Counted from the first letter of the stretch, positions 36,499 to 45,524 are shown. The stretch: DNA of 64,000 nucleotides from Calothrix sp. NIES-2098 (GCA_002368175.1 AP018172.1:7691001-7755000); one strand, 5' to 3'. Numbers and translations are program-made. The notes: generated by a model from the letters alone, not told the origin.

Positions 36499-36729
36499 TT
36501 TCTTTAACAAAGCAACGATTTTCTTTAACAGACTGATCGCTTTGTTTAACAAACCAACGACTTTCTTTAACAGACTGATCGCTTTGTTTAACAAACCAAC
36601 GACTTTCTTTAACAGACTAATCACTTTGTTTAACAAACCAACGACTTTCTTTAACAGACTAATTACTTTGTTTAACAAAGCAACGATTTTCTTTAACAGA
36701 CTAATCACTTTGGTTAATAAAGCGATCGC
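36499..36729. repeat. Array of eleven 21-bp repeats
   Basis: Eleven 21-bp units of the form TTT(C/G)TTTAACA plus a variable second half alternate in two variants, giving a 42-bp higher-order period. The array ends at a HIP1 site and begins 29 bp after the kinase stop codon. Because 21 bp is seven codons, frames on both strands stay open: the minus strand would encode LLKKVVG/LLNKVIS heptads, the plus strand FFNRLITLFNKPTT repeats. No ribosome binding site supports either frame. The surrounding 36471-37040 interval has no other gene. Confidence 0.9.
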
Positions 36730-37040
36730 TTTCTTGATGTCTTTCCTAGAATGCCCGATTGTAGAGTTGGGAGTTGTGCTGGCTTTGAGCAATTAAGTTA
36801 GGCAGTCGATACAATTGCAATCTGAGTTGATGCGATCGCATTGTAAGCCGATGCAATGTAACTTTTAGTGGATGCGTAGACGCGGAGCAGCTTGTGGTAG
36901 ACATCACCTAACGTTCGGTACGGGAGGCAAGAGCATCTTCATCTTAGCTATTAGCCTTGAAATTGATTCCAAGACGAGATGGCAAGGAAGCAAAAGATTT
37001 AGAATATGATTTTTTTAGAGCTAGAAACTAAAAACTGAAA
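36730..37040. other. Spacer downstream of 21-bp array
   Basis: Gene-free. It contains a fragment of a dispersed GC-rich repeat (TGCGTAGACGCGGAGCAGC, about 36872-36890) and then the promoter region of the DUF433 gene. Confidence 0.5.
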
Positions 37041-37424
37041 ATGACAGCATATGCCCTAAATTTACCTGACCAGTTGAAGCATGAAATTGAGCAATTAGCT
37101 CAGATTCAGGGGATTTCGCTTGACCAATTTATTCTATGGGCTGTAACCGAAAAAGTCAGTACCCTGAAAGCATCTTTTCCACAAATTGCTTATCGTCAGG
37201 CGTCAAATGGGCAACTTGTACCGATCGTCAAAGGAACAGGAATTCGAGTGCAGACTGTGGCGATCGCTTCCCAAAAATGGGGTATGAATACAAGTCAGAT
37301 AAAGAATGAGTACGATCTGACTGAGACACAGGTAAGAGAAGCTCTGAGTTTTTATGCAGTAAATAAGGAGCAAATTGACGCTGCGATCGCTTCTGAGCAA
37401 TCCTTAGAAATTGTGAATGGTTAA
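37041..37424 (+). CDS. DUF433 antitoxin-like protein
   Basis: A 127-residue protein. The N-terminal part resembles a ribbon-helix-helix or short helical segment (LPDQLKHEIEQLAQIQGISLDQFILWAV). The C-terminal part is DUF433 (PIVKGTGIRVQTVAIASQKWGMNTSQIKNEYDLTETQVREALSFY), a winged-helix-like domain. Such proteins are the antitoxin partner of DUF5615 PIN-like toxins (VapBC45-like). The stop codon overlaps the next start by 8 bp (ATGGTTAA), matching the overlap of the other toxin-antitoxin pair 3.7 kb upstream. Confidence 0.88.
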   Translation: MTAYALNLPDQLKHEIEQLAQIQGISLDQFILWAVTEKVSTLKASFPQIAYRQASNGQLVPIVKGTGIRVQTVAIASQKWGMNTSQIKNEYDLTETQVREALSFYAVNKEQIDAAIASEQSLEIVNG

Positions 37425-37773
37425 GCTCAAGCTTCATCTGGATGCAGATACATCCATTAAATCGCTACATTCAGCATTGGTATCGAAAGGGCATGATGTC
37501 ACGCGTACTCCAAATGACTGGATGCCCTTGGATGCTAGTGATGAAATTCAATTATTACGCGCAACTGCTCAGGGTAGATGTATCTTTACTTTCAACGTGA
37601 GAGACTTTATTGTTCTAGCGCAACAGTATCCTCAACATGGCGGTATTATTCTTGCTGCTCAGAATAGTTGGTCACTTTCAGATTTGATTGCGGCATTAGA
37701 TCGCCTTTTATCTCAAGCAGAAGCGACAGATTGGGTTGGTCAGGTAGATTGGCTCAATCGGTGGCGAGAGTAG
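37417..37773 (+). CDS. DUF5615 PIN-like toxin
   Basis: A 118-residue PIN-like protein of the DUF5615 (Mut7-C-like) family: LHLDADTSIKSLHSALVSKGHDVTRT, then CIFTFNVRDFIVLAQQYPQHGGIILA. The Asp pair near the N-terminus and the NxRDF motif are the presumed metal-binding sites. It is coupled to the DUF433 gene. The next gene starts inside its last codons, so it may be co-translated with that membrane protein. Confidence 0.87.
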   Translation: MVKLKLHLDADTSIKSLHSALVSKGHDVTRTPNDWMPLDASDEIQLLRATAQGRCIFTFNVRDFIVLAQQYPQHGGIILAAQNSWSLSDLIAALDRLLSQAEATDWVGQVDWLNRWRE

Positions 37774-38537
37774 TTATTACATTTGAACCTGATACCTCAA
37801 CAACCGTCGCATCTACGCTAAACCGACTACAATATATACGCAACTCGCGCTTCCTGAAGGAGTATCCAGTAGTGCAGCCGGACTTATTAGGTTTGGAAAT
37901 TAGTAAAGGAGAATTAAGACGCTTAACTGGATTTGATTCAGAAGACGTTTTTCGACCTTCTATTATGGCAGACCGCGAGAAGCGATTAGGATTTTTGATG
38001 AATGAAGGATTGGTGGCTTTAGCGCTCACACCAATTATTGTTGGTGGGATTTATGCGTTTATTATTTTGCCAATAATTGGTTCTTCAATTAAATTAGGAA
38101 TCATTTTACTAATTCTAGTGCCAATTGCGGTGATAGTTGGGCGATCGCTCTGGCGGCGGTTCACTTGTCCGCAAGCGTTGTCAATTCTTTTAGATGAAGT
38201 CGATAAATATCATGCAGTCATCAAAGCCATAGATATTAACGACCAATTAGCAACATCTGGCAATACGCAAAGCAGTATCAATGACCGAGATAAAGTCATC
38301 TCAGCCTTGCAACTAATCAGAGAAGATTTAGTTCGAGCTTTGAAAACCGAACGAATTTTACGAGATAATAAAAAACTGCTTGCTAATAATCAAGAGTTAT
38401 TTGTCAATAATTTAGCTAATCTCCAAGCCTTACAACTTAGTAGTCAGGCAGGTGAATACGCGCAATTCCTCAATCAATCATTGCAGATTGCCCTGGATGT
38501 GCAAGCGGAAATCAGCAAACTACAGTCGCCGCGTTGA
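37761..38537 (+). CDS. Uncharacterised protein with two membrane segments
   Basis: A 258-residue protein of unknown function. A GTG at 37761 is the most likely start (MARVVITFEPDTST), overlapping the toxin gene by 13 bp; the frame is open further upstream but reads out-of-phase toxin sequence. Two adjacent hydrophobic helices (about residues 85-135: LVALALTPIIVGGIYAFIILPIIG, LGIILLILVPIAVIVG) form a hairpin. The C-terminal 110 residues are helical and coiled-coil-like, rich in Asn, Leu and Gln. The next gene starts 5 bp after the stop. I do not recognise a family. It could be a cargo or effector gene of the toxin-antitoxin unit, or simply a neighbour. Confidence 0.75.
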   Translation: MARVVITFEPDTSTTVASTLNRLQYIRNSRFLKEYPVVQPDLLGLEISKGELRRLTGFDSEDVFRPSIMADREKRLGFLMNEGLVALALTPIIVGGIYAFIILPIIGSSIKLGIILLILVPIAVIVGRSLWRRFTCPQALSILLDEVDKYHAVIKAIDINDQLATSGNTQSSINDRDKVISALQLIREDLVRALKTERILRDNKKLLANNQELFVNNLANLQALQLSSQAGEYAQFLNQSLQIALDVQAEISKLQSPR

Positions 38538-38542
38538 TTTAA

Positions 38543-39883
38543 ATGAGCAACAAACCAAAAATTATTGTCCTGGATGATGACCCGACAGGTTCTCAAACAG
38601 TCCACAGCTGTTTGCTGCTGATGCATTGGGATGTGGAAACTTTACGCTTGGGATTGCAAGATAATTCACCGATTTTCTTTATTCTGACAAATACCCGCGC
38701 TTTACCACCAGAGTCAGCTGCATCTGTTACCAAAGAAGTCTGCCGTAATTTGAAAATTGCCTTAGATGCGGAAGGAATTGCAGATTTTCTGGTTGTGAGT
38801 CGTTCTGATTCGACCTTAAGAGGACATTATCCCATCGAAACAGATGCGATCGCTGAAGAACTCGGCCCCTTTGATGCCCATTTTCTCGTCCCAGCATTTT
38901 TTGAAGGCGGACGCATCACCCGCGACAGCATACATTATTTATTTATTGATGGTGTCCCTACGCCAGTGCATGAAACTGAGTTTGCTCGCGATTCAGTATT
39001 CAGCTACCATCACAGTTATTTGCCCAAGTACGTAGAAGAAAAAACCGCAGGACAAATTCCGGCTGAGTCTGTGGAAAGATTTTTGCTGGACGATATTCGT
39101 GCTGGAACTTTAGAACGGTTACTGCAACTGAGTGGTAATCAATGCGTTGTTGTCGATGGTGAAACTCAAGCCGATCTCAACTCGTTTGCCAGAGATATCT
39201 TAAAAGCAGCTAGTCAGGGTAAACGCTTTTTATTCCGCAGTGCCGCCAGTATTTTAACCGCTTTAGCCGCCTTACCTCCCCAACCGATTGCCGCCGAAAA
39301 CATGGCAGAGTATGTACGTGGTGGTAAACCAGGTGCAGTTATCGTTGGTTCCCACGTCAAAAAGACAACGCAACAACTAGAAGCACTCTTACAAGAAACA
39401 GAAACGGTAGGAATTGAAGTCAATGTTGCCCAACTTCTTCACGATCCAGCGAATCAATCTGCTACACTGCTAACCGAGATCCTGGAAAGTGTAAAAGCGG
39501 CACACAACGCTGGTAAAACCCCAGTAGTTTATACAAGCCGTCAAGAACTAACTTTTAAGGACGTTAATACAAGGTTAGAGTTTGGCATCAAGGTGTCTGC
39601 TTTATTAATGGATATTGTTCGAGGTTTACCAGCTGATATAGGATTCTTAATCGGTAAAGGCGGCATTACTTCTAATGATGTCCTCAGTACTGGCCTTGCC
39701 TTAACTTCAGCCCGTTTACTCGGTCAAATTTTAGCTGGTTGTTCGATGGTTCTGACACCAACAGACCATCCTCAATTTCCGAAGTTGCCAGTAGTATTAT
39801 TTCCTGGTAATGTTGGCGATGCTGATTCTTTAGCAACCATTTATCGCAGGTTGACGAACAAAGTTTTGAGTAAGGAGTCCTGA
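38543..39883 (+). CDS. Four-carbon acid sugar kinase family protein
   Basis: A 446-residue protein of the DUF1537/four-carbon acid sugar kinase family. The N-terminal domain starts KIIVLDDDPTGSQTVHSCLLLM with the substrate-site DDDPTG. The C-terminal nucleotide-binding domain has GFLIGKGGITSNDVLSTGL and MVLTPTDHPQFPKLPVVLFPGNVG. Characterised relatives phosphorylate D-erythronate, D-threonate or related acids; the cyanobacterial substrate is not known. It begins 5 bp after the membrane-protein gene. Length is normal for the family. Confidence 0.88.
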   Translation: MSNKPKIIVLDDDPTGSQTVHSCLLLMHWDVETLRLGLQDNSPIFFILTNTRALPPESAASVTKEVCRNLKIALDAEGIADFLVVSRSDSTLRGHYPIETDAIAEELGPFDAHFLVPAFFEGGRITRDSIHYLFIDGVPTPVHETEFARDSVFSYHHSYLPKYVEEKTAGQIPAESVERFLLDDIRAGTLERLLQLSGNQCVVVDGETQADLNSFARDILKAASQGKRFLFRSAASILTALAALPPQPIAAENMAEYVRGGKPGAVIVGSHVKKTTQQLEALLQETETVGIEVNVAQLLHDPANQSATLLTEILESVKAAHNAGKTPVVYTSRQELTFKDVNTRLEFGIKVSALLMDIVRGLPADIGFLIGKGGITSNDVLSTGLALTSARLLGQILAGCSMVLTPTDHPQFPKLPVVLFPGNVGDADSLATIYRRLTNKVLSKES

Positions 39884-40013
39884 GTTATGAGTGAAGATTT
39901 TTATTTTGTCTGATATACTCAGCACTTTCTGGTGTGAGGATATTGTTGCCCAATGCAACTAATTTTGTATTGATAATTGCTCCGATTGTTCCTTGTTTTT
40001 TGGCTGGTGCTGC

Positions 40014-41090
40014 ATGACTTCTGATTCTGCCGATTTAGAGTCAAATTCTGCACTTCCTGATGCAGATTCAATATCTAACGTTTCCGATCGAGAGTCAAAT
40101 TCTGTTCTCCCTGAGGTAGAACTAAATTCTGTTCTTCATTATTTAAAGACAAATTCTGCGCCTGCTGATGCGGAAGTAAATTCAGACAAGCCTGACTCAC
40201 AGACAAATTCTGCTGCTGTTGATGCATCATCAAATCTAGAGAACCCTGACTCACAGATAAATTCTCCGCCTCAAGATGCAGCCTCTCATGCTGCTATACC
40301 CAATTTAGATTCAATTTCTGCCCTTTCCGATCTAAATGCTCTTGATTTACCATTACCAGAAAATCAGGTAAAAAATAATATTCAAGTCCAATGGAAAACT
40401 GAGGAGGGAAGACTTTTATTAATTTTGCCGACAGAAGCACAAGTACCAGCCGCAGAATTTAGCTGGTACGAAGTTTGGCAACAGATGCGCCAACGCCTAC
40501 AAGCAGAACGCTTTCGCACACCCAATACACCAGTGTATCTGATGGCAAAAGACCGCTTGTTAGATAGCCGACAACTCCAAGAACTGGCGGAAGTTTTAAG
40601 TGAAGTTCAATTACAGTTAAAATCTGTAGCTACTAGTCGCCGTCAAACTGCGATCGCGGCTGTCTCTTCTGGTTATTCTGTAGAACAACTCCAACTAGAA
40701 ACTTCTCTCAGTTCGGAAGTTAAAACTACCCCCACCCCCTTAGCAGATGCCCTTTATCTAGAAATGACAGTACGTTCTGGAGTTGAAATTCGTCATCCGG
40801 GAAGTGTCATCATTTTGGGAGATTTAAATCCAGGTGGTATCGTAGTTGCAGATGGAGATATTTTAGTTTGGGGTCGGTTACGGGGTATCGCCCATGCTGG
40901 TGCTAGTGGCAATCGTGAGTGTCTGATTATGTCCTTGCAAATGGAACCAACCCAATTGCGGATTGCAGATGCCGTAGCTAGGGCACCAGAAAAATCGCCA
41001 ACACAGTTTTCTCCCGAAGTAGCGCACATAACACCGCAAGGCATTCGCATCGCCAGGGCTATTGATTTTTCCCGCAACCAATTTAAGTAG
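40014..41090 (+). CDS. minC: Septum site-determining protein MinC, with long N-terminal extension
   Basis: A 358-residue division inhibitor from the ATG at 40014; an in-frame ATG-like start at 39993 adds seven residues. The C-terminal beta-helix (VRSGVEIRHPGSVIILGDLNPGGIVVADGDILVWGRLRGIAHAG) is standard and binds MinD and FtsZ. The middle domain (IQVQWKTEEGRLLLILP) is the usual cyanobacterial MinC N-domain. The first 110 residues are a low-complexity Ser/Asn/Asp/Pro-rich segment built of imperfect repeats of the type DSQTNSAAVDA. It is followed by minD and minE in the usual order, 62 bp and 32 bp apart, as one operon. Confidence 0.95.
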   Translation: MTSDSADLESNSALPDADSISNVSDRESNSVLPEVELNSVLHYLKTNSAPADAEVNSDKPDSQTNSAAVDASSNLENPDSQINSPPQDAASHAAIPNLDSISALSDLNALDLPLPENQVKNNIQVQWKTEEGRLLLILPTEAQVPAAEFSWYEVWQQMRQRLQAERFRTPNTPVYLMAKDRLLDSRQLQELAEVLSEVQLQLKSVATSRRQTAIAAVSSGYSVEQLQLETSLSSEVKTTPTPLADALYLEMTVRSGVEIRHPGSVIILGDLNPGGIVVADGDILVWGRLRGIAHAGASGNRECLIMSLQMEPTQLRIADAVARAPEKSPTQFSPEVAHITPQGIRIARAIDFSRNQFK

Positions 41091-41152
41091 GATCGATCGG
41101 GAGCCTTAAGTAATTACTATATTTCCTAAACCCTATTGAGCGTGTTTCGATC

Positions 41153-41959
41153 ATGACTCGCATTATTGTCATTACCTCCGGTAAAGGAGGGGTGGGTAAA
41201 ACCACAGTTTCAGCAAATCTGGGCATGGCTATAGCCAAAATTGGGCGTCAAGTAGCCTTAGTTGATGCGGATTTTGGTTTGAGAAATTTGGATTTGCTAC
41301 TAGGACTAGAAAACCGCATTGTCTATACGGCGGTGGAAGTTCTAGCGAGGGAGTGTCGCTTAGAACAAGCTTTAGTCAAAGATAAGCGACAAACTAATCT
41401 CGTACTCCTACCCGCAGCCCAAAATCGCACCAAAGAATCAGTTACACCCGACCAGATGAAGTTATTGGTGAACGCCCTGGCGCAAAAGTACCAGTACGTA
41501 ATCATCGATAGTCCGGCGGGTATTGAAATGGGTTTCAAAAATGCGATCGCACCCGCAAAAGAAGCCCTTATCGTCACCACACCCGAAATTTCTGCCGTCC
41601 GTGATGCTGACCGGGTAGTTGGGTTATTAGAAGCACAAGGTATTAAGCGGATTCATCTCATAATTAACCGGATCAGACCCGCAATGGTGCGAGCCAATGA
41701 TATGATGTCTGTTCAAGATGTTCAGGAACTTCTCGCCATCCCCCTCATTGGTGTGATCCCCGACGATGAGCGTGTTATTGTCTCTACCAATCGCGGCGAA
41801 CCTCTGGTATTATCAGACACACCTTCTTTAGCTGCCACAGCCTTTGAGAACATTGCTCGCAGATTGGAAGGGGAATCTGTCGAATTTCTTGAACTCGACT
41901 CACACCATGACAACATCTTTACTCGTTTGAGAAAGTTGTTGTGGACTAAGATTGGTTAA
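41153..41959 (+). CDS. minD: Septum site-determining ATPase MinD
   Basis: A 268-residue deviant Walker A ATPase (GKGGVGKTT near the N-terminus; DADFGLRNLD; IDSPAGIE). A C-terminal amphipathic helix (FTRLRKLLWTKIG) is the membrane-targeting sequence. It recruits MinC and is displaced by MinE, positioning the Z ring. Sequence and length are normal for cyanobacteria. It lies in the middle of minCDE. Confidence 0.97.
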   Translation: MTRIIVITSGKGGVGKTTVSANLGMAIAKIGRQVALVDADFGLRNLDLLLGLENRIVYTAVEVLARECRLEQALVKDKRQTNLVLLPAAQNRTKESVTPDQMKLLVNALAQKYQYVIIDSPAGIEMGFKNAIAPAKEALIVTTPEISAVRDADRVVGLLEAQGIKRIHLIINRIRPAMVRANDMMSVQDVQELLAIPLIGVIPDDERVIVSTNRGEPLVLSDTPSLAATAFENIARRLEGESVEFLELDSHHDNIFTRLRKLLWTKIG

Positions 41960-41991
41960 CTAATTTTCCTGTCCCCGCAGACCTATTTGCA

Positions 41992-42297
41992 ATGATTCTT
42001 GAACTTTTAGAAAGGCTTTTTGTTCGTTCTCCAGATACCAGTCGCACTCACGTTAAACGCCGCCTGCAATTGGTGATAGCCCACGATCGCGCTGACTTAG
42101 ACCCGCAGAAGTTGGAAAAAATGCGACAAGAAATCCTAGAGATTGTTTGTCGTTATGTAGAAGTTGATACAGATCACTTGGAGTTTTCTCTAGAAAGCAA
42201 CCAACGAACTACAGCTTTGATTGCCAACTTGCCCATCCGTAGAGTCAAAGAAGATACAGAAGAATTAGTAGAAACTAGTAGCGAAACGACTTTGTAG
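41992..42297 (+). CDS. minE: Cell division topological specificity factor MinE
   Basis: A 101-residue MinE. The N-terminal amphipathic and MinD-binding region (ILELLERLFVRSPDTSRTHVKRRLQLVIAHDRADL) precedes the dimerisation domain (ILEIVCRYVEVDTDHLEFSLESNQRTTALIANLPI). It stimulates MinD ATPase. A short acidic tail (KEDTEELVETSSETTL) follows the domain. It is the last gene of the min operon. Confidence 0.96.
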   Translation: MILELLERLFVRSPDTSRTHVKRRLQLVIAHDRADLDPQKLEKMRQEILEIVCRYVEVDTDHLEFSLESNQRTTALIANLPIRRVKEDTEELVETSSETTL

Positions 42298-42442
42298 TTT
42301 TATACTAAGTATTTTTCTAGTTAATAGCGATTGGCTAATTGCTAATGGCTAATAATTTTGTGCGAAAGCCAAAATTTCAAAGATGTTTATCCTCGCCTTG
42401 AGTTCGATGTTGAATTGCTCATAAAATTGAACAAAACATCTT

Positions 42443-42952
42443 CTACATTATTGATTTCAAGCCGTAATAAATACAAGCAAAACTACCAACTAAATAAACA
42501 AACCAAGTAGTGAAAAAGCCAATTGCTCTCCCAACAGAAGGGCCATAAGTATTAATTAAACCCCATGCATGAGCAATCCGAGCAACAGTAAGAGCGCTAC
42601 CCAAAAGCCACACCAACCATATTGGTGTGTGCATCAATTCCAGAGCAATTATAAATAACAATCCATGAGGTACATACTCAGCAAAATTGCCATGCGCGCG
42701 CACCTTTCTTTGTAGCAGACTATGATCTTTTCTTAGTTCAGGAAAGAGTTTTTGAGTTATATTCTCAACACTACTAGCCCAAGGATTAGGATTGTCTAGA
42801 GGGTTGGGCTGTTGTGCGACATCTGCTTTAGATTCCCCATGCCAAACCCTTGTTTTTAGCCTTTCATCTGCTGCAATATAAGAAAGAGAAAAGGCAATAA
42901 GACCATTCAGCCCAATAAAAAGAGTTGATACGGGAATACTATTTTCAATCAT
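42443..42952 (-). CDS. MAPEG family membrane protein
   Basis: A 169-residue membrane protein with four hydrophobic segments and the MAPEG hallmark RKVRAHGNFAEYVPHGLLFI. MAPEG proteins are trimeric glutathione-dependent or eicosanoid-type membrane enzymes; bacterial function is mostly unknown. An extra hydrophilic insert of about 35 residues (DVAQQPNPLDNPNPWASSVENITQKLFP region, about 45-80) separates the first helix from the motif, which makes it longer than typical 130-residue members. It stands alone on the minus strand. Confidence 0.9.
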   Translation of the reverse strand: MIENSIPVSTLFIGLNGLIAFSLSYIAADERLKTRVWHGESKADVAQQPNPLDNPNPWASSVENITQKLFPELRKDHSLLQRKVRAHGNFAEYVPHGLLFIIALELMHTPIWLVWLLGSALTVARIAHAWGLINTYGPSVGRAIGFFTTWFVYLVGSFACIYYGLKSIM

Positions 42953-43157
42953 CTCGATTCCTCAAGCACATCGCTATATTTAATTGAAAATATCAAACTC
43001 ATACTAAGTTGCAGTTTGTTGTAGTACCTCAGAATTAATGAGATTGCTTCCCTTCACTGCATTCCGGTCGCAATGACAGATACTATCTTTAATTGAAACT
43101 TGATATCAAAACTTATTTTTAATCATACGACTAATAAGCTTCTTGCAATAACAAAAA

Positions 43158-43189
43158 AATCCCGTTGTCAACTCAGCAACAACGGGATT
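43158..43189 (-). terminator. Intrinsic terminator of the PD40-like gene
   Basis: Perfect 11-bp arms AATCCCGTTGT / ACAACGGGATT, followed on the minus strand by a run of seven Ts, 25 bp beyond the stop codon of the 43214-44539 gene. Confidence 0.92.
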
Positions 43190-43213
43190 CTATAGGGATT
43201 TTAGATCAAAAAA

Positions 43214-44539
43214 CTATCGATAGGCGACTTGGGGGCCTGCCCAAGCATCTGTCAGCTTTTGACCAAAAGTAATTGGCTGATCTGTATCTGGATTTGTATT
43301 GACAGTCTTACCATCAATTGCCACTTTTACTAAAGGCCAATCTTCATCACCTAGTTCGCCAGCACGGAATAGTACGTGATCGGGTTGACTCTTACTCCAA
43401 CCTAATAACACTGCAATCTTTTCATGCTCATCTGGATTATTTACAGGAGAAACAGTGTTAGCTTGATTATTTTGTCTATCCCAAATAACTGCTCGATCTG
43501 TCGCATCGGCTGTGTTGAATATACCTTCAAATCTCCGTGCTAAGAAGCGCTCGCCTTTTTCTGACCAACTAACAGGCACTAACACGCCAATTTTACCTTG
43601 ATCTTGTGTTGCTTCTGAAGACTGAGCTTTTGCTTGCAACAGGGGATCGCTAAGTACAGAAGTTGAAGCAATTACCCGTAACTTTTTGGTTTGTACTTCT
43701 TCCACAAACAAAACACTAGTAACACGGCTGTTGTACATTTCGGGTTTTACTTCCAGTCGTACCCGACTATAAACAATATGCTTGCCGTCTGGAGAAACTA
43801 CAGGAACGCTACGGTAGTAACGTACTCCACCGCCCTTAGAGCCAATTGCCTCTTGCGTAGCCATAATCCATTTCCAGGGAATAGGATGGGGGCTACCGAT
43901 AGGATCTGCTGCTGCTTGTTCTGGGCCAGATTGTTCCGAAACAGGTACTTCCTTGTTGGCTTCTGGTTGTGTTTCTTTCAAAATCGGAGAAACTTGAGTT
44001 GCTGCCAACGATTGCGTAACAATTATCTTTTTTGGCAGAGAATTATCTGCTGTTAAAGATTGGATTTTAGAATTTCTTAATTTTTGTAATAAATTTAATT
44101 GGCTAGAAGACAGCTTGGTAGAGGGCGCGAGTTCTACTGCTGTTAATGAATCTTTAGCAGCTACATCATTGCTGGCAACAGAATCTTCTGTAACAACATT
44201 TGCTGCTTCTGGAGAAGACTCTATTTTTTCCGTTGATGAGAATTGCGGTTGTCCAATAATACCCATACCTTGTAGTTGAGAGTCAGATTCTCTCGTCAAG
44301 GTGTTACTTGGTGCTGCTTGTAAAATATCAGCTACATCAGGTTCGCTAACAGCAGCTATTTCTGTTGAGTTTGAACCGGATGATTCACTCTCAGAGGTGC
44401 TTTTTGCTACTTCTGATTGCCTAGCCGAGGTAGAATGACCTGATGCCGCTACTAGCGGTGCAATCAGTATCACAACGACAGCATATTTAATAAATGGTTT
44501 TACGCGAAACCATCCAGACAGCAAAAGAGGTTTAAGCAT
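43214..44539 (-). CDS. Conserved cyanobacterial protein with membrane anchor and TolB/PD40-like C-terminus
   Basis: A 441-residue protein from the ATG at 44539; a TTG at 44593 would add 18 residues. One N-terminal hydrophobic segment (FIKYAVVVILIAPLVAASG) acts as signal or anchor. It is followed by about 200 residues of Ser/Glu/Ala-rich low-complexity sequence. The C-terminal 190 residues resemble WD40/PD40 beta-propeller blades (VVSPDGKHIVYSRVRLEV, VLVPVSWSEKGERFLARRFEG, DRAVIWDRQNN). It is probably periplasmic or thylakoid-lumenal; no enzymatic motif is seen. A strong terminator follows, so it is monocistronic. Function is unknown. Confidence 0.75.
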   Translation of the reverse strand: MLKPLLLSGWFRVKPFIKYAVVVILIAPLVAASGHSTSARQSEVAKSTSESESSGSNSTEIAAVSEPDVADILQAAPSNTLTRESDSQLQGMGIIGQPQFSSTEKIESSPEAANVVTEDSVASNDVAAKDSLTAVELAPSTKLSSSQLNLLQKLRNSKIQSLTADNSLPKKIIVTQSLAATQVSPILKETQPEANKEVPVSEQSGPEQAAADPIGSPHPIPWKWIMATQEAIGSKGGGVRYYRSVPVVSPDGKHIVYSRVRLEVKPEMYNSRVTSVLFVEEVQTKKLRVIASTSVLSDPLLQAKAQSSEATQDQGKIGVLVPVSWSEKGERFLARRFEGIFNTADATDRAVIWDRQNNQANTVSPVNNPDEHEKIAVLLGWSKSQPDHVLFRAGELGDEDWPLVKVAIDGKTVNTNPDTDQPITFGQKLTDAWAGPQVAYR

Positions 44540-45524
44540 GGGTTGACTCTCTAGGGGGGCGGTTGCTGTGTGAGGAGCAGACCTGGGCAGCAATGAGGTT
44601 TGGCTATAACTATAGGTATAACAAGAAACTCAAATTTTTAACGAGATAATTTGTTCAAATTTATCACAGCTTTACAAAACTTAAGTATCATAGTTTACAC
44701 CTAATAAAAGCTAATATACTGGTATTAGTCAGCCCTCTGTTATTATAGTAATAATACAGATCGACTAAGCCATATAAAGTACAAAACAAGCTAGTTTGAC
44801 ACTTAACACCTAATCGTACCTAGGGGTATCGCTCAAAAGGCATTAAGAGTCCAATTTCAGCTGTTAATAACAACAGCCGAGATTTAAATAAGTGGACTGT
44901 TAGGAGTTGTTTTAGGGATCGCTAACCCGCAGGCTCTCTCCCTACATATAACCTGCGACAAAATCGCAGAATTTGAATTAAGGGAAATTTGAGGCGTTAC
45001 TTGAAAAGCTGGCAAAGCTGACGCGCAACATATTTATAACTCAAAAACCATTACTAGTATCTACCCAAGAGCAGAAATTGTCATCTGTTCTACATTAATT
45101 GTGAGAATACAGTGACATAGCTCAATTTAAGGGAACACACGAAACGAGATTTAGCTGGTAGACGCCCAGAAGATTGCCGTCAAACATTGCCAAAGGGTTG
45201 ATTTCGCTAGCAGCAGCAGCAGTTATTACTACGTTATTTGCTGGCTAACTTAAACTTAATTATAAGTTTATCAAGGAACCTTGAGTTTCACCAATATCAA
45301 ACTACTTTAGCACTAAAAAACTTATCTTTATTGTCAAGAGTCCAAAGTCTATTAACATCATGTCCGGTTAATGAGTTATGAATCCCATATCTGTGCAAAA
45401 ATCTGAAAACTCTTTCTTTCTGTGTCCCCTGACCCCTTGCAGTCTCAACGATCAGTCTTTCACCAGACACGATATAACCCTTGACTCTTGACCATTAACT
45501 ATTAATATTTGACTATTGACTAGC
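44540..45524. other. Gene-free region of about 1 kb between divergent genes
   Basis: No coding frame or RNA gene was recognised. It must contain promoters of the divergent PD40-like and fmt genes. The last 45 bp before fmt are heptamer-like TTGACTC/TTGACTA tandem repeats (45481-45522). Confidence 0.5.
45481..45522 (+). repeat. Heptamer short tandem repeat before fmt
   Basis: Repeated TTGACTC/TTGACTA-type heptamers, partly degenerate, end 2 bp before the fmt ATG. The same family is seen before glgX and before the GT4 gene at 58164. Confidence 0.7.

Noticed and set aside
36499..36729. Possible CRISPR array
   Set aside because: Units are contiguous with no unique spacers, and no cas genes are present.
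36427..36796. Heptad-repeat frames on both strands over the 21-bp array
   Set aside because: Open frames are a consequence of a 21-bp period; the minus frame would need a TTG start without a Shine-Dalgarno. Kept only as a repeat and a finding.
34419..37040. Local diversity-generating retroelement cassette
   Set aside because: No reverse transcriptase, accessory gene or template repeat is seen in the window; only the C-terminal resemblance remains.
43050..43082. TTGCTTCCCTTCACTGCATTCC segment as a regulatory site
   Set aside because: It looks like a common dispersed repeat rather than a site tied to the neighbouring genes, and there is no supporting structure.
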